64,000 nucleotides of DNA from Rhizobium brockwellii. Its GTDB lineage: Bacteria > Pseudomonadota > Alphaproteobacteria > Rhizobiales > Rhizobiaceae. Under the pieces are notes generated by a model that did not search any database, was not told where the DNA came from, and saw only the letters and a program-made list of their open reading frames with translations. Below, piece by piece: positions 44,564 through 52,910 of the stretch. Both the position numbers and the translations under genes were made by a program. Every line of letters starts with the position of its first letter. The first letter of the stretch is position 1. The DNA is taken from positions 4,138,501 to 4,202,500 of the forward strand of contig NZ_CP053439.1 of the NCBI RefSeq assembly GCF_000769405.2, read 5' to 3'.

Positions 44564-46192
44564 ATGCTGATCCGCCTTGTCGTCTTCGCCCTCTTCGTGC
44601 TGCTTCTTGCCTATGGCTTCTCCTGGCTCGCCGATCGTCCGGGCGACCTCTCGCTGATCTGGGAGGGCCAGATCTACCAGACGAAACTGATCGTCGCCGC
44701 CAGCGCGATCATCGCCCTCGTCGCCGCCGTGATGATCGCCTGGTGGTTTGTCCGTCTCGTCTGGACCTCGCCGCATTCGGTGACGCGGTATTTCCGCGCC
44801 CGCAAACGGGATCGCGGTTATCAGGCGCTGTCGACCGGCCTGATTGCCGCCGGCGCCGGCAATGCGCTGCTCGCCCGCAAGATGGCCGCCCGCTCGCGCG
44901 GCCTGATCCGCGCCGATCAGGAACCGCTGATCAACCTGCTCGAGGCCCAGGCCGCCCTGATCGAAGGTCGCCATGATGAGGCGCGCGCCAAGTTCGAGGC
45001 CATGGCCAACGATCCCGAGACGCGCGAGCTCGGTCTGCGCGGCCTCTATCTGGAAGCCCGCCGTCTCGGGGCCAACGAGGCCGCCCGCCAATATGCCGAA
45101 AAGGCTGCCGACAACGCGCCCTATCTTCCCTGGGCCGCACAGGCGACGCTCGAATATCGCAGCCAGGCCGGCCGCTGGGACGATGCGATCCGCTTGCTCG
45201 AACAGCAGAAAGCCGCGCGCGTCGTCGAAAAGGCCGAAGCCAACCGTCTGCACGCCGTCCTCCTAACGGCGCGCGCCGGCGAGAAGCTGGAAAGCAATCC
45301 GACGGGTGCCCGCGACGACGCCCTGCAGGCGTTGAAGCTTGCCGCCGATTTCATTCCGGCAGCCCTCATTGCCGCAAAGGCGCTGTTCCGCGAAGGCGGC
45401 GTGCGCAAGGCCGCCTCGATCCTCGAACAGGCATGGAAGTCGGCACCTCATCCTGAGATCGGACAAGCCTATGTCCGGGCCCGCAGCGGCGATTCCACGC
45501 TCGACCGGCTAAAGCGCGCCGAGCGGCTGGAAGGGCAGCGCCCGAACAACGTCGAATCCCTTCTCGTCGTAGCCCAGGCAGCACTCGACGCGCAGGAATT
45601 CGCCAAGGCGCGCGCCAAGGCGGAAGCGGCGGCCCGCATGCAGCCGCGTGAGGCCGCCTACCTGCTGTTGGCCGACATCGAAGAAGCCGAAACCGGAGAC
45701 CAGGGTCGCGTGCGCCATTGGCTGGCCCAGGCGCTCAAGGCGCCGCGCGATCCGGCCTGGGTGGCAGACGGCTTCGTGTCCGACAAGTGGCTGCCGGTAT
45801 CACCCGTGACCGGCCGTCTCGATGCCTTCGAATGGAAGGCGCCCTTCGGCCAGATCGACGGTGCGCTCGAAGATGGTTCAGCCCCGGCCTCGATCGAAAC
45901 GGCTTTGAAGACACTGCCGCCGCTGCGTGATGTCAGGCCGGAAAGCCCGGTTAACGACCATCGTATCATTGAGCTGGAACGCGCCGCGACGATTGCCGAG
46001 GCTGTGCGTCCCACGCCGGCACCGACCCCGGCACCGACATCGGCAAAACCGAAACCCGTCGAATCGGCCGCGGGCGATAAAGCGCCCGCGCCGAGCGAGA
46101 CGAAACCTTTCTTTGGCGGACTGCCGGATGATCCGGGCGTTCGCGATCCCAGGGTGGAACCGGAACCCAAGACACGGCTCCGCCTTTTCTGA
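44564..46192 (+). CDS. hemY: HemY N-terminal domain/TPR membrane protein
   Basis: A 542-residue protein of the proteobacterial HemY family. Two membrane helices occupy the first 70 residues (LIRLVVFALFVLLLAYGF and IVAASAIIALVAAVMIAWW), followed by helical TPR-like repeats through about residue 420 and a proline/alanine-rich C-terminal tail (TPAPTPAPTSAKPKP). It is thought to help haem pathway enzymes at the membrane, but its exact biochemical role is not settled; it is not the Gram-positive coproporphyrinogen oxidase of the same name. It starts five bases after the Mic60 gene. Confidence 0.88.
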   Translation: MLIRLVVFALFVLLLAYGFSWLADRPGDLSLIWEGQIYQTKLIVAASAIIALVAAVMIAWWFVRLVWTSPHSVTRYFRARKRDRGYQALSTGLIAAGAGNALLARKMAARSRGLIRADQEPLINLLEAQAALIEGRHDEARAKFEAMANDPETRELGLRGLYLEARRLGANEAARQYAEKAADNAPYLPWAAQATLEYRSQAGRWDDAIRLLEQQKAARVVEKAEANRLHAVLLTARAGEKLESNPTGARDDALQALKLAADFIPAALIAAKALFREGGVRKAASILEQAWKSAPHPEIGQAYVRARSGDSTLDRLKRAERLEGQRPNNVESLLVVAQAALDAQEFAKARAKAEAAARMQPREAAYLLLADIEEAETGDQGRVRHWLAQALKAPRDPAWVADGFVSDKWLPVSPVTGRLDAFEWKAPFGQIDGALEDGSAPASIETALKTLPPLRDVRPESPVNDHRIIELERAATIAEAVRPTPAPTPAPTSAKPKPVESAAGDKAPAPSETKPFFGGLPDDPGVRDPRVEPEPKTRLRLF

Positions 46193-46209
46193 AATGGAAC
46201 GAAAACCGC

Positions 46210-46695
46210 ATGTTCGAACGCTTTCAGGCATTCTTCCAGAATCTCACCGCCGACCACCCGAAGAAAGGTTTTGCCCCTGATGATCCGCGCATCGCAGTGG
46301 CAGCGCTCTGCATGCAGGTCATGGAGGCCGACGGTCAGATCAAAGCCAGCGAAAAGAAGCGGCTGCGCAAGCTTCTGAAGGAGCAGTATGCACTCGACGG
46401 CAAGCAGCTCGATGCTCTGATAGCCGCCGGCCTTGAGGCCGAAAGCTCCGCCGTCGACTATTATCGCTTCACCGCCGACCTGAAACGCCATCTCAATACC
46501 GAGCAACGCCTCGAGCTGATCGGCGTCCTCTGGGACATCGTCTATGCCGATGGCGAGCGCAGCGAGATGGAAGACCATGTGATCTGGCGTATCGCCGATC
46601 TGCTCGGCGTCTCCTCGCGCGAGCGCATCCAGAAGCGGCAGGAGGCCGCCGCCAGGGTGACAGATGTCCAGGTTGCGCAAGATGATACCGACTGA
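46210..46695 (+). CDS. TerB-family protein
   Basis: A 161-residue helical protein of the TerB-like (COG4103) family. Typical parts are RIAVAALCMQVMEADGQIKA near the N-terminus and VLWDIVYADGERSEMEDHVI in the second half, with the acidic residues that bind metal in TerB-type folds. It follows hemY by 17 bases and overlaps the next gene. Function in the family is uncharacterised. Confidence 0.88.
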   Translation: MFERFQAFFQNLTADHPKKGFAPDDPRIAVAALCMQVMEADGQIKASEKKRLRKLLKEQYALDGKQLDALIAAGLEAESSAVDYYRFTADLKRHLNTEQRLELIGVLWDIVYADGERSEMEDHVIWRIADLLGVSSRERIQKRQEAAARVTDVQVAQDDTD

Positions 46696-47437
46696 GCAAA
46701 ACCCGAACCGCGACGGGCGCCCGATCCTCATCGTCCTGCATCAGGAGGGGTCGAGCCCTGGCCGTGTCGGCCAATTGCTCGTCGAAAAGGGTTACCGCCT
46801 CGATATCCGTCGCCCGGTTCTCGGCCAGCCGCTTCCGACAACACTTGAAGACCATGCCGGCGCCGTCGTCTTCGGCGGGCCGATGAGCGCCAATGATCCC
46901 GATGATTTCATCAAGAAGGAGATCGACTGGATCGATGTTCCGCTGCGGGAAAAACGCCCCTATCTCGGTATCTGCCTCGGCGCGCAGATGCTGGTGCATC
47001 ATCTCGGCGGCAAGGTGCAGTCGAATGCCGACGGCTCGACGGAGATCGGCTGGTATCCGCTGGACCCGACCGAGAAGGGTCGCCTGCTGATGCACTGGCC
47101 GAAGATGGTCTATCATTTCCACCGCGAGGGCTTCGAGCTGCCGCGTGGCGCCGACCTCTTGGCCGAAGGCGATGCCTATCCGAACCAGGCCTTCCGCTAC
47201 GACGGCAACGCCTGGGGCCTGCAGTTCCATGCCGAACTGACTCGGGTGATGATGCATCGCTGGGTCGTGCATGGCGCCCATCGCTTCATCCTGCCGAATG
47301 CCCAGCAGGGCCGCGAACATCTCGAAGGCCGGATGCTGTTCGACGCGCCGCTGAAAGCCTGGCTGACCGAATTCCTCGATATCGTCTTCGAGGGAAAGAC
47401 GGCGAAGGCGACGTCTTCTATCGCTCTTCGCGCCTAA
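46664..47437 (+). CDS. Class I glutamine amidotransferase-like protein
   Basis: A 257-residue stand-alone class I glutamine amidotransferase domain protein. The nucleophile elbow GICLGAQML contains the catalytic Cys, and the His/Glu pair is in QFHAELT. The segment VVFGGPMSANDPDDF is typical of this group. It overlaps the terB-like gene by 32 bases; a start at 46682 would reduce the overlap. No synthase partner is adjacent; gamma-glutamyl hydrolase or amine-conjugate hydrolysis is possible. Confidence 0.88.
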   Translation: MSRLRKMIPTEQNPNRDGRPILIVLHQEGSSPGRVGQLLVEKGYRLDIRRPVLGQPLPTTLEDHAGAVVFGGPMSANDPDDFIKKEIDWIDVPLREKRPYLGICLGAQMLVHHLGGKVQSNADGSTEIGWYPLDPTEKGRLLMHWPKMVYHFHREGFELPRGADLLAEGDAYPNQAFRYDGNAWGLQFHAELTRVMMHRWVVHGAHRFILPNAQQGREHLEGRMLFDAPLKAWLTEFLDIVFEGKTAKATSSIALRA

Positions 47438-47443
47438 CCTTCT

Positions 47444-48694
47444 TTAAATCGATTTCGACGATGCGCTGGGCGCGTCGAGCGTATCGATCCCACGCAGTTT
47501 GGGGAAACTCGACGCCCAGATCGCTGCCACGACAAGCGTCCCGATCCCGCCGATGACGACCGCCGGCACAGCGCCGAAGAGCGCCGCCATGGTGCCCGCC
47601 CTGAATTCCCCGAGCTCGTTCGAAGCGCCGACGAAGACCATGTTGACCGCATTGACGCGCCCGCGCAGCTGATCCGGCGTCCAGAGCGCAATCAGGCTCT
47701 CGCGCACATAGACCGATACCATGTCGGCCGCCCCCATCAGAGCCAGCGCCGCGATCGAGACCTCGGTGTTGGTCGAGATGCCGAAGATGATCGTTCCGAC
47801 GCCGAACAGGGCGACGCCGATAAACATGTAGATGCCGGCGCGATGTCTGAGCGGATAGGCGGCCAGGAAGATCGCCATGACGATGGCGCCAAGTCCGGGT
47901 GCGGCGCGCAGCAGTCCGAGGCCCCAGGGACCGAGGGTGAGGATATCGCGCGCAAAAATCGGCATCAGCGCCGTGGCCCCGCCGAGCAGCACGGCGAACA
48001 GATCGAGCGAGATCGCCCCGAGCACCACCTTTTCGGCACGGATGAAACTGAAGCCGCCGAGGATCATCGCCCAGCTCTTGGTCTCGCCGGTCGTCTTCTG
48101 CACCGGTTTCGGGATCATGTAGAGAAGGGCCGCACCGAGCACCGAAAAGATCACCGCCACCGTATAGGCCGTCGGCGCACTGACACCATAGAGCAGGCCA
48201 CCGAGCACCGGCCCGGTGATTGCCGCGAGCTGCCAGGACGACGAATTCCAGGCGATCGCATTGGAGAGTGCCTCCTCCGGCACGAGATTGGGAGCCAGCG
48301 ACTGTACCGCCGGCGACATGAAGGCGCGCTCGATGCCGAAGATCAAAAGCACCGCGAAGACAGGCAGCGGCGTAAAGCTTCCCATCAAAGTCATGACCAG
48401 CAGCGCCAGCGTGCAGAGCGCGCTCACCAGCGAGCAGAGGGCGGCGATCGCCCGGCGATTGTACCGGTCGGCCACCGAACCGGTGACGAGGATGAGCAGT
48501 AGCGACGGCAGGAACTGTACGAGACCGATCAAGCCGAGATAGATCGCGCTGCCCGTCTGGTCGTACATCTGCCAGCCGACGGCGACGCTGACGATCTGCT
48601 GCGAGAAGGAAAGCAGGAAGCGCGCGAAGAAGAACCGCGTGTAGGACGAATGCCGGAACGCGGCAAAACGGTCTCCGGTGGGCGAAAACGACAT
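47444..48694 (-). CDS. MFS transporter (MFS_3/EntS-like)
   Basis: A 416-residue major-facilitator protein with about twelve membrane helices. The first segment FFFARFLLSFSQQIVSVAVG followed by WQMYDQTGSA is typical of the EntS-like MFS_3 branch, and the loop AGSVADRYNRRAI equivalent (TGSVADRYNRRAIAALCSL) is the MFS A motif. Substrate is unknown. It converges with the glutamine amidotransferase gene with six bases between the stops. Confidence 0.9.
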   Translation of the reverse strand: MSFSPTGDRFAAFRHSSYTRFFFARFLLSFSQQIVSVAVGWQMYDQTGSAIYLGLIGLVQFLPSLLLILVTGSVADRYNRRAIAALCSLVSALCTLALLVMTLMGSFTPLPVFAVLLIFGIERAFMSPAVQSLAPNLVPEEALSNAIAWNSSSWQLAAITGPVLGGLLYGVSAPTAYTVAVIFSVLGAALLYMIPKPVQKTTGETKSWAMILGGFSFIRAEKVVLGAISLDLFAVLLGGATALMPIFARDILTLGPWGLGLLRAAPGLGAIVMAIFLAAYPLRHRAGIYMFIGVALFGVGTIIFGISTNTEVSIAALALMGAADMVSVYVRESLIALWTPDQLRGRVNAVNMVFVGASNELGEFRAGTMAALFGAVPAVVIGGIGTLVVAAIWASSFPKLRGIDTLDAPSASSKSI

Positions 48695-48831
48695 GGATGT
48701 TGTCCGAGGAAGCGGGCTGCATGGCCGCGAAGCCGCCCGTTAAATATGATCTGCCATGCGTTTCGACACAGCACTTGCCCGTTTAGTCGCCAATGTCTAC
48801 ATGTCTGTCAACAACGAATTTGGAGATGACG

Positions 48832-49131
48832 ATGTATGCGCTGTTGGCAACCATTGATTTAGCTTTGCAAATTTATATTTGGATTTTGATTGCCAGCGCT
48901 ATTTTCTCGTGGCTCTTCGCATTCAACGTCATCAATTCCAACAACCAGTTCGTCAATCAGATCGGGATGTTCCTGTACAACGTCACCGAGCCTGTTCTAC
49001 GTCCGATCCGCCGCCTACTGCCCAATCTCGGGGGCATCGATATTTCGCCGATCATTCTGCTGTTGATAATCTTCTTCATCCGAATGCTGCTGGCCACTAG
49101 CATCGCGCCGCTCTTCGGCGTTCGCATTTGA
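48832..49131 (+). CDS. YggT family membrane protein
   Basis: A 99-residue protein with two hydrophobic segments separated by a conserved amphipathic stretch ([20 protein letters not shown]), the YggT-family hallmark. I use the ATG at 48832 because a ggag ribosome site lies six bases upstream; an ATG at 48826 abuts it. The stop overlaps the next start (TTGA at 49128). Family members are linked to cell envelope or osmotic functions. Confidence 0.92.
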   Translation: MYALLATIDLALQIYIWILIASAIFSWLFAFNVINSNNQFVNQIGMFLYNVTEPVLRPIRRLLPNLGGIDISPIILLLIIFFIRMLLATSIAPLFGVRI

Positions 49132-49439
49132 ACCGTCCCTGGAAGCAATTTGACGACCATGTCCGCCTCGCCATACGGTTGACGCCAAATGGCGGGCGTG
49201 ACGCAATCGATGGCGTCGAGGCTGACGGTGAAAGCGATCCGCATCTGAAGGTTCGCGTCACCGCCGTGCCCGAGAAGGGCAAGGCCAACAAGGCCCTCAT
49301 CCTGTTGATCGCCCAATCGCTCCGCATCCCCAAATCCAGCGTCAGCCTTATCTCCGGCGACACGGCACGCAAAAAAATCCTCCGGATCGATGGCGATCCG
49401 GAGGACTTGGTAAAAAAGCTCGAGATATTTTTAGGCTGA
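49128..49439 (+). CDS. YggU/DUF167 family protein
   Basis: A 103-residue DUF167 protein. Conserved parts are [23 protein letters not shown] [20 protein letters not shown] and [16 protein letters not shown]. Start is a TTG overlapping the YggT stop; the yggT-yggU pairing is common in proteobacteria. Two inverted repeats lie in its 3' end, the second including its stop codon. Confidence 0.92.
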   Translation: MNRPWKQFDDHVRLAIRLTPNGGRDAIDGVEADGESDPHLKVRVTAVPEKGKANKALILLIAQSLRIPKSSVSLISGDTARKKILRIDGDPEDLVKKLEIFLG

Positions 49440-49450
49440 GCGATCAGCCT
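49433..49450 (+). terminator. Hairpin spanning both convergent stop codons (yggU and ppa)
   Basis: AGGCTGA, loop gcga, TCAGCCT: a perfect 7-base-pair stem whose left arm contains the yggU stop (TGA, 49437-49439) and whose right arm contains the ppa stop read on the other strand (49444-49446). On the plus strand it is followed by ttcttctt, so it could end yggU transcription. Confidence 0.5.
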
Positions 49451-49977
49451 TTCTTCTTGGCGCGCTCGACGGCTTCGAGGATGAGTTCGCCGGCTTCCTT
49501 GGAGTCGCCCCAGCCGAAGATCTTCACCCACTTGCCAGGTTCCAGATCCTTGTAGTGCTCGAAGAAGTGCTCGATCTGCTTCAGCGTGATCTCGGGAAGA
49601 TCGGTGTAGTCCTTCACCTTCTCATAGCGCAGCGTCAGCTTCGGCGACGGCACGGCGATGATCTTCTCGTCCTTGCCGGAATTGTCTTCCATCTTCAGGA
49701 CGCCGATCGGGCGCACATTGATGACGCAGCCGGGAACCAGCGGGCGAGTGCTGGCGATCAGGACGTCGATCGGGTCGCCGTCTTCCGACAGCGTATGCGG
49801 CACGAAACCATAATTGCCCGGGTAGGTCATCGGCGTATAGAGGAAACGATCGACCACCAGCGTGCCGGCTTCCTTGTCCATCTCATACTTGATGGGATGA
49901 CCGCCGACCGGAACCTCGACGATAACGTTGACGTCCTCAGGTGGATTATTACCGATTGCAATGGCGTCGATGCGCAT
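49444..49977 (-). CDS. ppa: Inorganic pyrophosphatase (family I)
   Basis: A 177-residue cytoplasmic, magnesium-dependent family I enzyme that hydrolyses pyrophosphate. The signature DGDPIDVLI contains the three metal-binding aspartates; [15 protein letters not shown] and [11 protein letters not shown] are also diagnostic. Start at 49977 has a gggagc ribosome site; the frame upstream is not family sequence. It is the normal length for a bacterial hexameric enzyme. Confidence 0.97.
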   Translation of the reverse strand: MRIDAIAIGNNPPEDVNVIVEVPVGGHPIKYEMDKEAGTLVVDRFLYTPMTYPGNYGFVPHTLSEDGDPIDVLIASTRPLVPGCVINVRPIGVLKMEDNSGKDEKIIAVPSPKLTLRYEKVKDYTDLPEITLKQIEHFFEHYKDLEPGKWVKIFGWGDSKEAGELILEAVERAKKKG

Positions 49978-50178
49978 AAGAAGCTCCCGCGAGGTTGAAT
50001 GTGCTGGCAGCCAGATAATCAGTTTCATGTGGCAACGCAACATCGCACAGCGCCAATGCTTAACTGCACCGGGCCACATTCACATCAAAAGTTTCTAATA
50101 GGAGATAGGCGACCGCCGACTTCGGCGCCGCGCGTCTTTTCAGACGCCGAAGGACACCGTGGCACTTTGAATGGCCGT

Positions 50179-50685
50179 TCAGCTCCAGATGAAGCCGATC
50201 TTCTTCAATTGCCTGTGGTCGAAACTTTCCATGCCTTCGCAGAAATCGACGCCGCCATGATTGCGGTAGAAGTGGCTGGCGGTTTCGTTATCCTCGAGGC
50301 ACCAGACGACCAGCCCGTTGCAGCCGAGCGACTTCAAGAGACGGCGCGCCTCGCCGAACAGCATCCTGCCAAGACCGATGCCCTGATACTCAGGCCGAAG
50401 ATAAAGCTCGTAAATCTCGCCTTCCTGCGGCAGAGCGCGGGCCCTGTTGAGGCCGAGCGTCGCATAGCCGGCGACTGTCCCGGCAACATCGAGAACCAGC
50501 AGCGTCGCCGGTCCGCGCGTTGCCTTGCGCCACCAGCTTTCGCCGCGCCGCTCGATCATCTGCGTCAGTGCGCGATGCGGAATGATGCCTGCATAGGTGT
50601 GTTGCCAGGCAAGCCTATGTGTTTCCGATATGGCTCGGGCATCTTGCGGCTCGGCCCGCCGGACATCGATCGACAACGTCTTCAT
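50179..50685 (-). CDS. GNAT-family N-acetyltransferase
   Basis: A 168-residue GNAT acetyltransferase. The acetyl-CoA-binding motif A is EIYELYLRPEYQGIGLGRML; WCLEDNETASHFYRNHGG is the typical C-terminal motif B. Start at 50685 (MKTLSIDVRRAEP). The substrate cannot be inferred. Confidence 0.92.
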   Translation of the reverse strand: MKTLSIDVRRAEPQDARAISETHRLAWQHTYAGIIPHRALTQMIERRGESWWRKATRGPATLLVLDVAGTVAGYATLGLNRARALPQEGEIYELYLRPEYQGIGLGRMLFGEARRLLKSLGCNGLVVWCLEDNETASHFYRNHGGVDFCEGMESFDHRQLKKIGFIWS

Positions 50686-50833
50686 AACGTTTACTCTGGT
50701 CCCGCCGAAGGCAACTAACCATATGCACAGAGGCATTGTGATCGATTGCCCACAGACTTGATATGTGGACGACGATCAAAAGTTAACGCTTTTTTAACGA
50801 TTGTCACAAGACGGAATCGACGCGGCGCACAAT

Positions 50834-50863
50834 AAAAAACCCCGGCGCGACGGCCGGGGTTTT
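50834..50863 (-). terminator. Rho-independent terminator of typA
   Basis: A stem of CCCCGGC/GCCGGGG flanked by A and T runs (aaaaaccccggcgcga .. cggccggggtttt). On the minus strand a run of T follows the stem, 70 to 100 bases beyond the typA stop, as expected for its terminator. Confidence 0.8.
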
Positions 50864-50932
50864 GAAGGATTTCTCTCCAGCGCCGCGCCTCTTTTCGAGA
50901 GACCCAAAACGCTGCAGCACTTTGAATGGCGC

Positions 50933-52753
50933 TCAGAGCGCCGCCTTCGTCTTTTCGAAACGCTTGCGATCGTTTGCGTCGAGATACATCTTGCGCAGAC
51001 GAATATTCTTCGGTGTCACTTCCATCAGCTCGTCATCCTGAATCCAGGAGAGCGCGCGATCAAGCGTCATGCGGATCGGCGGCGTCAGCTTCACCGCTTC
51101 GTCCTTGCCGGCGGCGCGGATGTTGGTGAGCTGCTTGCCCTTCAGGACGTTGACTTCAAGGTCGTTGTCGCGCGAATGGATGCCGATGATCATGCCGGCA
51201 TAGACCTTTTCGCCCGGCTCGATGATCATCGGGCCGCGATCTTCCAAGTTGAACATCGCATAGGCGACGGCTTCGCCGGGAGCGTTGGCGAGCAGCACGC
51301 CGTTGACGCGGCCACCGATCACACCCTTGTAGGGCTGATAGTCGTGGAACAGGCGGTTCATGATCGCCGTGCCGCGCGTATCCGTCAGCAGCTCCGACTG
51401 GTAGCCGATCAGGCCACGGGTGGGTGCGTAGAAACGCAGGCGAAGGCGGTTGCCGCCCGACGGACGCAGCTCGACCATTTCGGCCTTGCGCTCGGACATC
51501 TTCTGCACGACGACACCGGAATGTTCTTCGTCGACGTCGACGACGACCTCTTCGATCGGCTCCAGAAGCTGGCCGTTTTCATCCTTGTGCATCACGACGC
51601 GCGGACGCGACACGGCAAGCTCGAAGCCTTCGCGACGCATGGTTTCGATGAGAACAGCGAGCTGAAGTTCGCCGCGGCCGGACACGTAGAACGAATCCTT
51701 GCCTTCGGCTTCTTCGATCTTCAGGGCGACATTGCCTTCCGCTTCCTTGAAGAGACGGTCGCGGATGACGCGTGAAGTCACCTTGTCGCCTTCGGTGCCG
51801 GCCAGCGGGCTATCGTTGACGATGAAGGACATGGTGACGGTCGGCGGATCGATCGGCTGCGCCGGCAACGGTATTGTGATCGAAGGATCGCAGAAGGTGT
51901 CGGCGACCGTGCCCTTGGAAAGGCCGGCGATCGCGATAATGTCGCCCTGATGCGCTTCGTCGATTGCCGTGCGCTCGATGCCGCGGAAAGCGAGGATTTT
52001 CGAAATACGGCCGGTTTCGATCGTCTTGCCGTCGGCGTGGAGAACCTTCACGGCCTGGTTCGGCTTGATGGAACCGGAATTGATACGACCGGTGATGATG
52101 CGGCCGAGGAAGGGGTTGGCTTCGAGGATCGTGCCGATCATCGTGAACGGACCTTCGTGGACGGTCGGCTCCGGAACATGCTTGAGCACCAGGTCGAGAA
52201 GCGGCGTAAGACCCTGATCCTTCGGACCTTCCGGATTGACGTTCATCCAGCCGTCGCGGCCGGAACCGTAAAGGATCGGGAAGTCGAGCTGCTCGTCGGT
52301 CGCGTCGAGGTTCGCAAAGAGGTCGAAGACTTCGTTGATGACTTCTTCGTGGCGGCCATCCGGACGGTCGATCTTGTTGATCGCGACAATCGGACGAAGA
52401 CCGACCTTCAACGCCTTGGAGACAACGAATTTCGTCTGCGGCATCGGGCCTTCAGAGGAGTCGACGAGAACGATCGCGCCATCCACCATCGAGAGAATGC
52501 GCTCGACTTCACCGCCAAAGTCGGCGTGGCCGGGGGTGTCGACAATGTTGATGCGGACACCCTTCCATTCCACCGAGGTCGCCTTGGCGAGAATGGTGAT
52601 GCCGCGTTCTTTTTCGAGATCGTTCGAGTCCATCACGCGTTCAGCGACACGCTGATTTTCGCGGAACGAGCCGGACTGCTTGAGAAGCTCATCCACCAGG
52701 GTCGTTTTGCCATGGTCAACGTGCGCGATGATCGCGATATTGCGAAGTGACAT
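50933..52753 (-). CDS. typA: Ribosome-associated GTPase TypA/BipA
   Basis: A 606-residue translational GTPase of the TypA/BipA family, which binds the ribosome and helps 50S assembly and stress growth. G1 is AHVDHGKTT, the switch I region RGITILAK, G3 [10 protein letters not shown] and G4 NKIDRPD; the C-terminal domain ([20 protein letters not shown]) is specific to TypA. Start at 52753 ([11 protein letters not shown]). The long frame upstream of it is not part of the protein. Confidence 0.97.
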   Translation of the reverse strand: MSLRNIAIIAHVDHGKTTLVDELLKQSGSFRENQRVAERVMDSNDLEKERGITILAKATSVEWKGVRINIVDTPGHADFGGEVERILSMVDGAIVLVDSSEGPMPQTKFVVSKALKVGLRPIVAINKIDRPDGRHEEVINEVFDLFANLDATDEQLDFPILYGSGRDGWMNVNPEGPKDQGLTPLLDLVLKHVPEPTVHEGPFTMIGTILEANPFLGRIITGRINSGSIKPNQAVKVLHADGKTIETGRISKILAFRGIERTAIDEAHQGDIIAIAGLSKGTVADTFCDPSITIPLPAQPIDPPTVTMSFIVNDSPLAGTEGDKVTSRVIRDRLFKEAEGNVALKIEEAEGKDSFYVSGRGELQLAVLIETMRREGFELAVSRPRVVMHKDENGQLLEPIEEVVVDVDEEHSGVVVQKMSERKAEMVELRPSGGNRLRLRFYAPTRGLIGYQSELLTDTRGTAIMNRLFHDYQPYKGVIGGRVNGVLLANAPGEAVAYAMFNLEDRGPMIIEPGEKVYAGMIIGIHSRDNDLEVNVLKGKQLTNIRAAGKDEAVKLTPPIRMTLDRALSWIQDDELMEVTPKNIRLRKMYLDANDRKRFEKTKAAL

Positions 52754-52910
52754 ATGTGAAATCTCTGAGGCTGGGGCGCACGCTCTAGAGGACGCGCCTA
52801 TTAGTTTGGGGCGTCCATACAGTTTTTTTTGCGTTTGCGAAAGGGGGGAACGCGCAAAAGCTGCGGCAAGGCTGTCGCCCCGCCGCATCATAGCGTGTCA
52901 TCAAATTGTC

